Of a stretch of DNA of 64,000 bases, positions 17,289 to 26,530 are shown one piece after another. The notes below the pieces were generated by a model that saw only the letters and a program-made list of their open reading frames with translations, did not search any database and had not been told where the DNA came from. Positions within the stretch are counted from its first letter, which is position 1; each line of letters starts with the position of its first letter. This DNA is from Deltaproteobacteria bacterium. Lineage in GTDB: Bacteria; Desulfobacterota; Desulfarculia; Desulfarculales; Desulfarculaceae. Where the stretch lies: the NCBI GenBank assembly GCA_020444165.1, contig JAHLLK010000003.1, positions 62,001 through 126,000 of the forward strand. Direction: 5' to 3'. A program made the translations under genes and the position numbers.

Positions 17289-17672
17289 TCAAAGGCCGGT
17301 CCCTTGTTGATAGGCCTGGTAATGCCGGCGCGCCTCTTCCTGGTGGCCCAGGGCTTCGTGGGCCTGGGACAAGGCCAGATGGATGCTGCGGGCTTGGAGG
17401 GAGTCGTTTTCCAGCCGGAGGGCCTCTTCCAGGGTGGTCACGGCCTGGGCCGGCTGGGCCAGCTCCAGATAGACCCGGGCCAGGTCCAGGAGCACCCCGG
17501 GCTCGCGCCGGCCCTTGGCCACGGCTTCCTCGAACAGGGCGGCCGCCTGGGCCGATTCCCCGTTCAACTGGGCCCGGTGGGCCTGGCGCACCAGGCGCAC
17601 GTTTTCCGGCAGATTGGCTTCCTGGGCCGCGAGAAGTTCTTCCAGTTCGTCGTATAGCTCACTTCTGGACAA
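17289..17672 (-). CDS. Small TPR-repeat protein
   Basis: The 127-residue cytoplasmic protein contains about three tetratricopeptide-like helical pairs (AAALFEEAVAKGRREPGVLLDLARVY; AQAVTTLEEALRLEND; SLQARSIHLALSQAHEALGH). It is probably an adaptor for protein interactions. The start is TTG at 17672 because GGAGG lies six bases upstream; a longer in-frame version starting at 17729 has unconvincing sequence. It lies about 100 bp upstream of the flippase-like gene on the same strand. Confidence 0.7.
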   Translation of the reverse strand: MSRSELYDELEELLAAQEANLPENVRLVRQAHRAQLNGESAQAAALFEEAVAKGRREPGVLLDLARVYLELAQPAQAVTTLEEALRLENDSLQARSIHLALSQAHEALGHQEEARRHYQAYQQGTGL

Positions 17673-18016
17673 GCAAAGCCTCCCCCCCGAGCTGGCAGAG
17701 TGGGGCGCCCGCCAAACTGGGTGAAACAAGGTCTACGCGGCCGAGGCCGCGCCGCGCCAAAGACGCCTGCGGTTTTTCTGGAAAAGCAAGACCAGCGCTC
17801 GCCGCGGGGAATTCTAGCAAGATAAGGCTTTGATCACAACCAATGCTTGCGCCGCTCCCGGGCCCCGTGAATAAAATGTTGACGAATATTCATGAGATGT
17901 TGCCCAATTGTGCCCGAAAACCCGGGACAGGTTTCCGCTGGACTCTCCCGGGGTCAGGGAGTAAATAAGACTGCACAAGAGGCTACCCCGCCCGCAACCG
18001 GGAAAGCGATCAAGCC
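17673..18016. other. Divergent intergenic region
   Basis: It separates the TPR gene (minus) from the GT2 gene (plus). TTGACGAATATTCAT near 17879 could be a -35 region, but no good -10 follows at the right distance. No repeat or RNA recognised. Confidence 0.4.
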
Positions 18017-18739
18017 ATGCTGCTCACCATAGTCATGCCGGTTTACAACGAGGAGGATTTTCTCCACGAGATCATCCGGCGGGTCCAGGCCGCGGACCTG
18101 GGTGAGCTGGAGCGGGAGTTGGTGGTGGTGGATGACTGCTCCCGGGACCGAGGGCCGGAAATCCTGGCCGCCCTGGAGGGCCAAACCACCCTGGACCCGG
18201 AGTTGCAGCCCTTTGACCGCCCCATCCGGGTGCTCACCCACCGGGTGAACCAGGGCAAGGGCGCGGCGCTCCGCACGGGTTTCGCGGCGGCCCAGGGGGA
18301 CCTGGTCATCATCCAGGACGCGGATCTGGAATATGACCCCACCGACATCTCCAAACTCCTGAACCCCCTGTTGCGAGGCAAGGCCGAGGTGGTCTACGGC
18401 TCGCGTTTCACCGGCGAACGGCGCAACATGTTCTTTTGGCACTGGGTGGGCAACCGCTTTCTGACTCTGATCACCAACCTCCTCTACAACACCACGCTCT
18501 CGGACATGGAAACCTGCTACAAGCTGTTCACCCGCCAGGCCCTGGCCGGGGTGGTGATCAAGAGCGACCGCTTCAACTTCGAGCCGGAGATCACCGCCAA
18601 GATCCTGAAGAAGGGTTTGCGCATTTACGAGGTGCCCATCAGCTACACCGGGCGGGAGTTTGACGAAGGTAAAAAAATCACCTGGCGGGACGGATTTGTG
18701 GCGCTTTGGTGCCTGATCAAGTACCGTTTCGTGGATTGA
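18017..18739 (+). CDS. GT2 family glycosyltransferase (dolichyl-phosphate mannosyltransferase-like)
   Basis: The 240-residue cytoplasmic GT-A enzyme shows the family order: [10 protein letters not shown] at the N-terminus, VVVDDCSRD nucleotide site (about residue 40), [10 protein letters not shown], the metal-binding DAD in [11 protein letters not shown] (about 98-100) and the [27 protein letters not shown] blocks typical of DPM1-like polyprenyl-phosphate sugar transferases. It lacks C-terminal membrane helices. It is followed 48 bp later by a flippase-like membrane protein, a common pairing in lipid-linked sugar pathways. Confidence 0.9.
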   Translation: MLLTIVMPVYNEEDFLHEIIRRVQAADLGELERELVVVDDCSRDRGPEILAALEGQTTLDPELQPFDRPIRVLTHRVNQGKGAALRTGFAAAQGDLVIIQDADLEYDPTDISKLLNPLLRGKAEVVYGSRFTGERRNMFFWHWVGNRFLTLITNLLYNTTLSDMETCYKLFTRQALAGVVIKSDRFNFEPEITAKILKKGLRIYEVPISYTGREFDEGKKITWRDGFVALWCLIKYRFVD

Positions 18740-18787
18740 GCCTGCAACCTACCCCGCTTTCATCCCCGCGGAGAGATCCCCCAAACC

Positions 18788-19819
18788 ATGTGGAAACAAA
18801 CTTTGCTGGGCGTGGCGGTCAGCGTGGCCGCTGTATATCTTTTTTTGAAAGCCGCGCCTCCAGCGCAGATGGTGAGCGCCTTTGGGCAGATGCACCTGAT
18901 CTACCTCCTGCCCTGCGCGGCGGCCTATCTGCTCACCTTTGTGTTCCGGGCGCTCCGCTGGCATTACCTCATGCGGCCCCTGGCCCGGGTGCCTTTCCGG
19001 CCGCTCTACGCTACCCTCATGGTGGGCTTCTTGGGCAACAACCTCCTGCCCGCCCACCTGGGCGAGGTGGTCCGGGCCATCGTGCTGGGCCGTCTCACCA
19101 AGGTGCCCAAATCGGCCGTGTTCGCCACGGTGGTGCTGGAGCGCGTTTACGACGGCCTCACCGTGCTGTTGATGCTCCTGGTGGTGCTCACCTTCATGGA
19201 CCTGCCCCTGGAGGGCGGGATGCTGAACGCGCACACCCTCCGGGAGGCCGGGTGGTGGGGATTGGCCCTCTTTGGCGGGCTGATGATGGTGTTGCAGTTC
19301 TTCCGCTGGAAGCGGGAGGCCAGCCTCAAGGTCTGCGCCTGGTGCCTGCGGCCCCTGCCCACCACCTTGGGCGACAAAATTCTCTCAGCGGTGGACACCT
19401 TTGCCGACGGTCTGGCCATGTCCCGGGCCAGGGACATCGTCTGGGTGGCCGTGTACTCCCTGTTGGTCTGGGGCGGCCTGGCCCTGTGGGCCTGGAGCCT
19501 GTTCCCGGCCTTCGGCCTGCATTTGCCGCTTTTGGCCGGGGTGCTCTTGGAAGTGGTGGTGTCCCTGGCCCTGTTGATTCCCTCGGCTCCGGCCTTTGTG
19601 GGCACTTTCCACTTGGCCGCCGCGGCCACCTTGTCCTTCATGGGCGCGAACGGCGGGGTGGCCGGCAGCTACGCCATGGCCCTGTGGATGGTGCACTTCG
19701 TGATTTCCACCCTGGTGGGGCTCTACTACCTGTGGAAGTTGGATCTGGGCTGGAAGGCCTTTTCCTGGCGCGAACCGGCTGTGGCGGCCGAGGTGGTGGC
19801 CCCGGAACAGGACAGCTGA
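18788..19819 (+). CDS. Flippase-like UPF0104 membrane protein
   Basis: The 343-residue polytopic protein has about eight helices and the YbhN/AglD-type pattern: FRALRWHYLMRPL, GFLGNNLLPAHLGEVVRAIVLGR (about residues 80-103), VVLERVYDGLTVL and late LLIPSAPAFVGTFHLAAAATLSFMG. This subfamily resembles the membrane part of lysylphosphatidylglycerol synthase without the transferase domain. It is downstream of a DPM1-like GT2, suggesting joint action on a polyprenyl- or lipid-linked sugar. Confidence 0.85.
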   Translation: MWKQTLLGVAVSVAAVYLFLKAAPPAQMVSAFGQMHLIYLLPCAAAYLLTFVFRALRWHYLMRPLARVPFRPLYATLMVGFLGNNLLPAHLGEVVRAIVLGRLTKVPKSAVFATVVLERVYDGLTVLLMLLVVLTFMDLPLEGGMLNAHTLREAGWWGLALFGGLMMVLQFFRWKREASLKVCAWCLRPLPTTLGDKILSAVDTFADGLAMSRARDIVWVAVYSLLVWGGLALWAWSLFPAFGLHLPLLAGVLLEVVVSLALLIPSAPAFVGTFHLAAAATLSFMGANGGVAGSYAMALWMVHFVISTLVGLYYLWKLDLGWKAFSWREPAVAAEVVAPEQDS

Positions 19820-19918
19820 ACCCTGGCCGGGGCCCTTGCCTGGGGAGTGATTTGCAATCGGTTCCCACCGGGGGTAAGGTTGAAGGGTAACCTACCTTCG
19901 CGGCAGGGGGAAATGACG

Positions 19919-20191
19919 ATGCATAAGCACGAGGCGGCGGCACGGTTCTTCGCGCAACTGAGTGAAGGATCGTCCGAGTTCATCACCAATCTGATTGAAA
20001 AGGAGATGGACGCCGAGTTGATCGAGCTGTTGAACAAGTTCGGCGGCCAACTGCAAATGGGGGGCATGGAGCCCTCCCGCTTTCAGGCCAGCTTGTTGAT
20101 CATCGGTTACTTGTTGCGGGCCCACGAGGAAAAGGCCTTCCTGGAGCAGGGCTCTTTTCCGGCCGGCGACGAAGATCTGTTGGTGCACTGA
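19919..20191 (+). CDS. Small hypothetical protein
   Basis: The product is about 90 residues, soluble and helical (MHKHEAAARFFAQLSEG...). No family recognised. Two ATGs six bases apart (19913 and 19919) follow a GGGGG stretch; 19919 gives the better spacing. It ends four bases before the alpha/beta hydrolase start, suggesting coupling. Confidence 0.6.
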   Translation: MHKHEAAARFFAQLSEGSSEFITNLIEKEMDAELIELLNKFGGQLQMGGMEPSRFQASLLIIGYLLRAHEEKAFLEQGSFPAGDEDLLVH

Positions 20192-20194
20192 GTT

Positions 20195-20917
20195 TTGTCC
20201 CCCTTTTCCTGCCGCGATCTCCGCGTGCCCCTGCCCGGCAGCCACCTGGCCGCCCGTCTTTTTCAGCCCGACGGCTCCCCCCGCGCCCTGGCGGTCATTT
20301 CCCACGGCCTGGAATCCTCCATGGCCAGCCAGAAGCTCAGCAACCTGGCCCACGCCCTGACCCTGTTCGGCTGCTACACGCTGCAATTTGATCACCTGGG
20401 ATGCGGCGACTCCCCGGGCGAGGCCCGGCGCACCACCCTGAGCCGGCGGCGGGACGAGTTCCTGGCCGCCACGGCCGCTCTCTGCCAGGAGGCCCCGGCC
20501 GGGCTGCCCCTGGTGTACCTGGGCTCCTCCCTGGGCGGCACCACGGCGCTGTTGGCCGCGGCCTTGGAGCCGCCGTTGTGCACCGTGCACTGGTCCGCGC
20601 CCTGGGACTTCGCCAGCCTGGTGCGGAAACTGGCCCTGCAACCCCAGCAGCCGATCCTGCCGGACTTCGCCGCCGACCTGCCCCACCACGACCTGCCGGG
20701 GCTGTTGGCCGCCACGCGGGGGATGTTCCTGGTGCATGGCGAAAGGGATGAGCTGGTGGAGGTGGCGCAAGCCCGCTATGCCTACGGCCTGGCCCCCCGG
20801 CCCAAGGGCCTGGTGGTGTTGCCCGGGGCCGATCACCGCCTGAGCGACCCCGCGGACCAGAATACGGCCCTGGCCCACACCCTGGCCTGGATCGAGAGCC
20901 GCCTGCAGGAGGCCTGA
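20195..20917 (+). CDS. Alpha/beta hydrolase
   Basis: The 240-residue serine hydrolase fold has the HG oxyanion strand in VISHGLESS (about residue 36), the nucleophile elbow GSSLGG (about residues 110-115), an acid in FLVHGERDELV and the catalytic His in LPGADHRLS. It looks like a serine-aminopeptidase/acylglycerol-lipase type hydrolase acting in the cytoplasm; the substrate is unknown. The TTG start is the only start before the conserved fold but has a weak ribosome site. Four bases after the small upstream gene. Confidence 0.8.
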   Translation: MSPFSCRDLRVPLPGSHLAARLFQPDGSPRALAVISHGLESSMASQKLSNLAHALTLFGCYTLQFDHLGCGDSPGEARRTTLSRRRDEFLAATAALCQEAPAGLPLVYLGSSLGGTTALLAAALEPPLCTVHWSAPWDFASLVRKLALQPQQPILPDFAADLPHHDLPGLLAATRGMFLVHGERDELVEVAQARYAYGLAPRPKGLVVLPGADHRLSDPADQNTALAHTLAWIESRLQEA

Positions 20918-20982
20918 GGAGACGGCCCGCCTGGGAAGCCGTCGGCGCGATTTCTCCGCCAACCTCTCCGGCCGACCCGAGT

Positions 20983-22539
20983 CTAATGCCCCCCCGGCTG
21001 GGGACTCTTGCCGATGGGCGGCTTGCGCATGATCCACAAGATCCCGCACAACCCCAAGAAAATGATCATCTGGGCGTGGAACACATCCGCAAAGGCCATG
21101 TTCGTGGCTTGCCGCTGCAACTCGCCGTAGATCAGGGCCAGGGCCCGGTGGGTTTGATCGGCCAGGGAGCCCATCTGGGTGGTCAGGGTCTCCTTGGCGT
21201 GTTCCAGCCAGAGCCGGAAGGCCGGGTCATAGGGGGTGAGGTTTTCCACCAGGCGATTCTGGTGGAACTGCGCGCGCCGGGCCAGCATGGTGGTGACAAA
21301 AGCCACCCCGCAGGAGGCGCCCAGGTTCCGGAGGAGATTGAAGATGGCCGAGGCGTTGTTCATCTTGGGGTTGGGCACGTAGGCCATGGTCACGAAGGCG
21401 ATGGTCACGAAGAAGAACGGCATGCCGATGCCCTGGATGACCCGGCCGGTGATGGCCGTGGCCAGGTCTATCTGCAGGTTGAAACCGGACATGTACCAGA
21501 CCGAGACGGCGTTTACCAGGCAGCCGAAGCCCAAGAGATAACGCGCGTCAAAGCGTTGGGTGAGCTTGCCGGCCAGGGGCAGCATGATCAGGGTCAACAG
21601 GCCGCCGGGCCCCAGCACCACCCCGGCCAGGAACGAGGTGTAGCCCATGAGGTTTTGCAGATAGAGGGGCAGCAGCACGATGGAGCCGAAAAAGGCGAAA
21701 AAACCCATGAACATCACCACGTTGCCCGTGGCGAAGCTGCGGTCCTTGAAGATGCGCAGATTCAAGATGGGGTGCTCCACCTTCAGCTCCCAGAACACCA
21801 GAGCCACCAGGCTGACCAGAGAGACGCCGGAGAGGACCGCGATGTAGGTGGAGCTGAACCAGTCCTCCAACTGACCCTTGTCCAGGACGATCTGCAGGCA
21901 GCCCAGGCCCACGGTCAACAGGGCCAGACCCAGGTAGTCCACCTTGGTGCCCTTGGCCCGCAGCGTTTGATAAGGCGGATCAAAGACAAAGGCCATGATC
22001 ATGAGCACGGCCAGGATGCCCACCGGCAAGTTGATGTAGAAGATCCAGCGCCAGGAGTATTCGTCGGTGAGGTAGCCGCCCAACAAGGGCCCCATGATGG
22101 GCCCCACCACCACGCCGATGCCGAAGACCCCCATGGCCAGGCCCCGCTCCTCGGGGGGGAAGGTCTCCATGAGGATGGCCTGGGACATGGGTTGCAAGCC
22201 GCCGCCGCCCATCCCCTGCACCAGGCGGAAGAAGATCAGCTCGGCCAGGCTGGTGGCCGTGCCGCACAAGAGCGAACTCAAGGTGAACATGATTAGGGAA
22301 GCGATGAGGTAGCGCTTGCGGCCCATGAGCCCGGCCAGCCAGCCGCTCATGGGGATCACCACCGCGTTGGCCACCAAGTAGGAGGTGAGGACCCAGGTGA
22401 CCTCCTCCTGGCCGGCCGAGAGGCTGCCCTGGATATGGGTGAGCGAGACATTGGCCACGCTGGTGTCCAAGATCTCGATCATGGTGGGGATCATCACCGC
22501 AATGGTGATGAGCCATTTATTGGTGGCAGGCACGGGCAA
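20983..22539 (-). CDS. DHA2-family MFS multidrug exporter (EmrB-like)
   Basis: The 518-residue, 14-helix drug:H+ antiporter shows the DHA2 pattern: LDTSVANVSLTHIQGSL in helix 1, LTSYLVANAVVIPMSGWLAGLMGRKR motif A, RLVQGMGGGGLQP, and motif C GIGVVVGPIMGPLLGGYL. It exports hydrophobic compounds across the inner membrane and would work with the adjacent HlyD-type adaptor and a TolC. The start is TTG at 22539 or GTG at 22533. It lies 51 bp after the adaptor gene. Confidence 0.92.
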   Translation of the reverse strand: MPVPATNKWLITIAVMIPTMIEILDTSVANVSLTHIQGSLSAGQEEVTWVLTSYLVANAVVIPMSGWLAGLMGRKRYLIASLIMFTLSSLLCGTATSLAELIFFRLVQGMGGGGLQPMSQAILMETFPPEERGLAMGVFGIGVVVGPIMGPLLGGYLTDEYSWRWIFYINLPVGILAVLMIMAFVFDPPYQTLRAKGTKVDYLGLALLTVGLGCLQIVLDKGQLEDWFSSTYIAVLSGVSLVSLVALVFWELKVEHPILNLRIFKDRSFATGNVVMFMGFFAFFGSIVLLPLYLQNLMGYTSFLAGVVLGPGGLLTLIMLPLAGKLTQRFDARYLLGFGCLVNAVSVWYMSGFNLQIDLATAITGRVIQGIGMPFFFVTIAFVTMAYVPNPKMNNASAIFNLLRNLGASCGVAFVTTMLARRAQFHQNRLVENLTPYDPAFRLWLEHAKETLTTQMGSLADQTHRALALIYGELQRQATNMAFADVFHAQMIIFLGLCGILWIMRKPPIGKSPQPGGH

Positions 22540-22590
22540 AGGTGGTTTCCCCCCTGGCGATTACGGTTTGCGGTAATCCAGGCGACGGGT

Positions 22591-23865
22591 TTAGCGGTTG
22601 GTAAAGATGGTGGGGATCACGCTCATGCCCACCCGCAGCGCCGGGGGGGCGTCCCCTTGGGGCTGCTCCAGCACTATCTTCACCGGGATACGCTGCACCA
22701 CCTTGACGAAGTTGCCCGTGGCGTTCTCCGGGGGAAACAAGGAGAAGGCCGCGCCAGTGCCGGCCATGATGGAATGCACCTTGCCCTTGAGCTTCAGGCC
22801 GGGGTAGGTGTCCACCTCGATGTCCACCGGCTGGCCGGGTTTCAGGTTGGTCAGCTCGGTCTCCTTGTAGTTGGCGGTGATCCACAGCTCGTCATAGTTC
22901 AGGGGCACCACGGCCAACAGGGGTTGGCCCTGGGAGACCATCTGCCCCGGCTCCACGTTCTTTTTGGAGACCCAGCCGTGGATGGGGGTCTTGATCTCGG
23001 TGTGCTCCAGGTTCAGCTCAGCCTGGTGCAACTGGGCCTTGGCCAGAGCCACCCGGGCCTGTTGCGCTTCCACCTGGCGGGACTTGATGGTGGCCTGATC
23101 CTCGCCGGTGGCGGCCAGTCGGATGCCGGCTGCGGCCCGCTCCAAATCAGCCTGCAAGGCTTTGCGTTTTTTGACCGCCGCGGCCTTGCGGTCCTCGGCC
23201 GCGCGCTCCAGGGCTTCGGCGGTCTGGAACTGGGTGTTGGCCTGGTCCAGGGTGGCCTGGGCCAGGGCCTTTTTGGCCCGGAGCGCCTTGGTGCGCTCCA
23301 GGTCCAGGCCGGCCAGATTCCGCAGGGCCGTGGTTCTTTCCCATTCCCGGGCGGCGGCCCGCACCTCTTCCTCGGCCGCGGCCAGGTTCTCTTTCAGCGA
23401 GGCCAGCTCGGCCTTGGCTCCCCGCACCCGCTGCTCGGTCTGGCTCAGTTCCAGGGGCACGCCCAGCTCCAGGGAGGTGAGGGTGGCTTCGGCTGCGGCC
23501 AGCGTGGCCTTGGCCCCGGCCACGGCCACCTCATAGTTCACCGGGTCCAGGCGCACCAGGGTCTGGCCCGGCTGCACTTCCTGGTTGTCGTCCACCAGGA
23601 CCTCCACCACGTAGCCCGCCACCCGGGGGGTGATGGGGCTGATGTGGCCATCCACATAGGCGTCATCCGTGGAGACCCGGTTCCTGGTCCAGAGGTAATA
23701 GACCAGCCCCACCGCCACGAGGAGGGCCAGGACCCCGGCCACCACCAGAAGCTTGCGGCGGTGGCGGGAGGCGGCGCCGTTCAAACCGTGGCCGGGGCCG
23801 GCGGAGGAGTTGGCCGCCTCGGGCGCGGATGGCTGAGAGGCAGCTTGGGGGGCATTTTCTTCCAT
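22591..23865 (-). CDS. HlyD/EmrA-type membrane fusion protein
   Basis: The 424-residue periplasmic adaptor has one N-terminal transmembrane helix (about residues 38-60), a barrel-sandwich strand (GHISPITPRVAGYVVEVLVDDNQEVQPGQTLVRLD), a long alpha-hairpin rich in Ala/Glu/Lys (about 115-270), the second half of the lipoyl domain (TEIKTPIHGWVSKKNVEPGQMV) and a beta-barrel. It connects the DHA2 exporter to an outer-membrane channel. It is the upstream gene of the efflux pair, with a 14-bp palindrome about 250 bp upstream. Confidence 0.92.
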   Translation of the reverse strand: MEENAPQAASQPSAPEAANSSAGPGHGLNGAASRHRRKLLVVAGVLALLVAVGLVYYLWTRNRVSTDDAYVDGHISPITPRVAGYVVEVLVDDNQEVQPGQTLVRLDPVNYEVAVAGAKATLAAAEATLTSLELGVPLELSQTEQRVRGAKAELASLKENLAAAEEEVRAAAREWERTTALRNLAGLDLERTKALRAKKALAQATLDQANTQFQTAEALERAAEDRKAAAVKKRKALQADLERAAAGIRLAATGEDQATIKSRQVEAQQARVALAKAQLHQAELNLEHTEIKTPIHGWVSKKNVEPGQMVSQGQPLLAVVPLNYDELWITANYKETELTNLKPGQPVDIEVDTYPGLKLKGKVHSIMAGTGAAFSLFPPENATGNFVKVVQRIPVKIVLEQPQGDAPPALRVGMSVIPTIFTNR

Positions 23866-24115
23866 TGGCAGATCTCTCGACTCCTGTTGACGCTCAGGTA
23901 TCCTGCTTAGCGGACCAAGGCCGGGACGACCTTGCTCCGTTTAGGCATCGGCCGCCTCATGCCGGCTGTCAAATCCCTGGGGGATGGTACTCCGCGGCTG
24001 GAACCTCGGAAGATTTTCGGCAATTAACTTTACCGCTCGGTTGGTTCGCTTCAAGTCACGGTTTGGGGACGAAATCCGGCGAGGCAGGCCCCCGACGTTT
24101 GACTGCTTGGGAAAA

Positions 24116-24129
24116 TGGTTAATTAACCA
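24116..24129. promoter_or_regulatory. Palindromic operator candidate
   Basis: TGGTTAATTAACCA is a perfect 14-bp palindrome in the AT-rich part of the region upstream of the EmrAB-like pair. It is the type of site bound by TetR/MarR-type repressors. No regulator gene is adjacent. Confidence 0.4.
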
Positions 24130-24348
24130 ACAAAAACAAGCTCCTAACCATCCAGACCCGCTGCGGAGCCTCGCACCGCCCAACCATTGCCTGACCAATC
24201 ATCTTATACCTGACTATCGGGCCACGGCCTCGTTTATGCAACCAACCTTACGGGCCTGGCCCGGAGGCGGTCCGGCGCCCCCGGCAGGGCGGTCCGCCAC
24301 CCAGGGGAAGGAAGATTTCCGGGGAGGTGGGGCAGGGCGCGGGACCGG

Positions 24349-24375
24349 GGGGCTTCCGGTTTGGCCGGAAGCCCC
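24349..24375 (-). terminator. Hairpin at the 3' end of the seven-gene operon
   Basis: An 11-bp GC stem (GGGGCTTCCGG with CCGGAAGCCCC, 5-nt loop) starts about 5 bp past the stop codon of the last UspA-like gene. No U tract follows, so it may be a processing or stability hairpin rather than an intrinsic terminator. Confidence 0.5.
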
Positions 24376-24379
24376 GGTT

Positions 24380-25267
24380 TCAGCGCAACACCAAGACCGA
24401 GGACTGGCTCTTGGTCAACAAATCCCCCAACCATTTCTTGGGGAACAGGGTGTTGAGGATGGATTGCTTGCCCCGCCACAGGACCAGGAGGTCCGGCCGG
24501 GCCTGGTTGGAAACAAAGGGCTCCAGCTTGGAGTGCTCCTTGAACCCGGTGACCACCTGCTGGGACTGGGTGGTGGAAAAATACCGCCACAGGTTGGAAA
24601 GCTTGTTGTCCACCTCGATCTGAATCCAGCCCTCGCGGGTCAGCCCCAACAGCTCCAGGGTCGCCTGATGGATGGTGGCCAGGAGGTTGATCATCTCCAG
24701 GTTGGCCTGGGGCACCTCGGAGTTGTCCAGGCAGCATACGATTTTGTGTATATCCTGGTCCTGCTTCACCAACAGCACCGAGGCCCGGGAATTCTCCACG
24801 ATCTTTTGCAGGGTGGCGTTGCCCGGGCCCGGGCCAGCCAGGCTCTCGCCCCCGGGCCCGCAGCCCAGGACGATGAGGTCGTAATCCGCCGTGGTGTCCT
24901 CAATCAGCACCTGGGCGCCGTCGCCGGCCCGCAGGCGGACCCGCAAGTCTTTGCGGACTCCCCGGAGGACCCGGAACTCCTCCCACACCCCTTTGGACAC
25001 CTCCACCCACTCCAGGCTCTCCTCAAGGGGGATGTAGGGGTTGTCGTCCGGGGGGCCCTGCTCCCGGAACATTTGCTCAAAAGCGGTCAGGCCCTTTTGC
25101 CAGGGGCCGGCATCCGGGGGGCAGCCGGGCCCCTCCGCCGGGGTCTTCTTCTTGTCGCAAAGCCCCAGGATGGTCACGTCGGCCCAGGCGTTGCAGGCCA
25201 ACTTCACGGCTTCCGCGGCCGCGTAGCGGCTGTACACGCTGTCATCCACGGCCAAAAGTATCTTCAT
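24380..25267 (-). CDS. Universal stress protein-like, long form
   Basis: The 295-residue cytoplasmic protein has an N-terminal UspA fold (MKILLAVDDSVYSRYAAAEAV; YDLIVLGCGPGG; SRASVLLVKQ) followed by a second domain with weak UspA character (HKIVCCLDNSEVPQ; PDLLVLWRGKQS; SSVLVLR). The glycine-rich ATP loop is only partly kept. The ATG at 25267 has GGAGG six bases upstream. It is the last of seven same-strand genes behind one sigma-54 promoter. A role in stress signalling is inferred from family. Confidence 0.75.
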   Translation of the reverse strand: MKILLAVDDSVYSRYAAAEAVKLACNAWADVTILGLCDKKKTPAEGPGCPPDAGPWQKGLTAFEQMFREQGPPDDNPYIPLEESLEWVEVSKGVWEEFRVLRGVRKDLRVRLRAGDGAQVLIEDTTADYDLIVLGCGPGGESLAGPGPGNATLQKIVENSRASVLLVKQDQDIHKIVCCLDNSEVPQANLEMINLLATIHQATLELLGLTREGWIQIEVDNKLSNLWRYFSTTQSQQVVTGFKEHSKLEPFVSNQARPDLLVLWRGKQSILNTLFPKKWLGDLLTKSQSSVLVLR

Positions 25268-25297
25268 GGTCAACCTCCATTCAGAGGCAAGAATTTC

Positions 25298-26089
25298 TCA
25301 GCACAAAAGCATGCTGGTGGAAAGGTGGCCCAGAAAGGCCTCCCACTGACGCTCGTGCCCGGACTCCCGGGGCAGGGGGGCCACGATCAAGCCGTAGTCG
25401 TCGGCCAGGGTCGCCAGCTCTGCGGGGCGGCCCGGATGAAGCGCCTCGTTTTGCACCGCGAAGCCCAGATCGGCCAAGGTGCCCTTGGCCTCGGCCAGGT
25501 GGATCCGCAGGGTCTCCTCCCCGGTGGCGGGCTCGGCGCCCTGGAACTCCAGGCCGGCCAGGTCCACCTTGAGCCCGGTTCCGTTGAGCAGCCGCCCGAA
25601 GCATTCCACCTGATGCAAGCCGACGCCATCCAAACAAACCAGGGCCCGCTCCAGGGGGGCCATGGTCAGGGCCAACAGCACCGGGCAATGCGCCTTCTGC
25701 ATGGTATGGGTGTGCAGCGTATGGTGCAGGGTGCTGGCCCCGGGAGGGGCGGGCAGGCCTTCCACCAAGAGGTCGTAGGGGCTGCGGCCCAGCTCGGCCA
25801 GGAGGTGGCTATCCCGGTCCCCCACGGCCACGATGGGCTCGGACAGGGTGGCGCAGTGGGTCAAATCGTCCCGCAGGAGCTGGGTGATCTCCTGGTGGGC
25901 CTGGGCCAGCAGGTCTTTCTGCCAGGTTAGCCGCGCCCAGCCGGCGCCCACGGCCGGCCCGGCCTCCTCGGGCTCTTTGACGTGGATGACCTGCACCTTG
26001 GCCTCGCAGAGCCCTGCCAGACGGCAGGCGTAGCGCAGGGCGATGCTGCTGGGAAGGTTTGCTTCAATGGATACCAAGATATGCTGCAT
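25298..26089 (-). CDS. Universal stress protein-like, long form
   Basis: The 263-residue protein resembles the downstream neighbour in layout. Its N-terminal UspA-like domain (MQHILVSIEANLPSSIALRYACRLA; YDLLVEGLPA; AHCPVLLAL) is followed by a divergent second copy (RALVCLDGVGLHQVECF; YGLIVAPLPRE). The start at 26089 follows GGGGAAAAG. It is 39 bp after the lone receiver gene. The tandem arrangement with its neighbour suggests gene duplication within the operon. Confidence 0.7.
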   Translation of the reverse strand: MQHILVSIEANLPSSIALRYACRLAGLCEAKVQVIHVKEPEEAGPAVGAGWARLTWQKDLLAQAHQEITQLLRDDLTHCATLSEPIVAVGDRDSHLLAELGRSPYDLLVEGLPAPPGASTLHHTLHTHTMQKAHCPVLLALTMAPLERALVCLDGVGLHQVECFGRLLNGTGLKVDLAGLEFQGAEPATGEETLRIHLAEAKGTLADLGFAVQNEALHPGRPAELATLADDYGLIVAPLPRESGHERQWEAFLGHLSTSMLLC

Positions 26090-26128
26090 GTGGCTTTTCC
26101 CCATGGGTTGTGACCTGCCGGCCAAAAC

Positions 26129-26518
26129 CTAGCTGTTTTGCAGGGCTTTTTGCTCCGCCTTTTTGACAATGCCTTGAATCTCGCTCAGGGAGAACGGCTT
26201 GGCCACGAAGTCGAACACGCCTTCCTGGAAGGAGCGCTTGGCGGTTTCCATGGTGGCGAAGCCGGTGATCACGATGACCTCGGTCTCCGGGGCGAACTTT
26301 TTGACCTCGGACAAAAAACCCAGGCCGTCCAGGCCTTCCATCTTGATGTCGGTGATAACCACGTCGAAATGCTTTTCGCGAACCCGTTCCAGGGCTTCAT
26401 CGCTGCGGATGAAGGTCTCCACTTCGTAGCCGCTTTTCTCCAAACTGGGCCGAAGACGCCGGCAGACGATGGGCTCGTCGTCCAGGATGAGAATCTGCGT
26501 CTTTTTTTCCGCGTTCAT
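26129..26518 (-). CDS. Single-domain response regulator
   Basis: The 129-residue CheY-like receiver has acidic pocket Asp13/Asp14, phosphoacceptor Asp57 (VVITDIKM), Thr85 (VIVITG) and Lys107 (FVAKPFS). It has no output domain, so it probably acts through protein contact or as a phosphate sink. It is located inside the sigma-54-controlled operon, 12 bp after the PEP-synthase-like gene. It could connect to the sensor kinase at 33.1-34.5 kb. Confidence 0.9.
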   Translation of the reverse strand: MNAEKKTQILILDDEPIVCRRLRPSLEKSGYEVETFIRSDEALERVREKHFDVVITDIKMEGLDGLGFLSEVKKFAPETEVIVITGFATMETAKRSFQEGVFDFVAKPFSLSEIQGIVKKAEQKALQNS

Positions 26519-26530
26519 GATTCCTCTCCT

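Larger units (their letters stand above)
23866..24379. other. Intergenic region upstream of the efflux pair
   Basis: About 510 bp without a convincing gene. It has an AT-richer island around 24100-24220 carrying a perfect palindrome (own entry) and a hairpin at 24349-24375 next to the end of the UspA-like gene. Confidence 0.5.
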
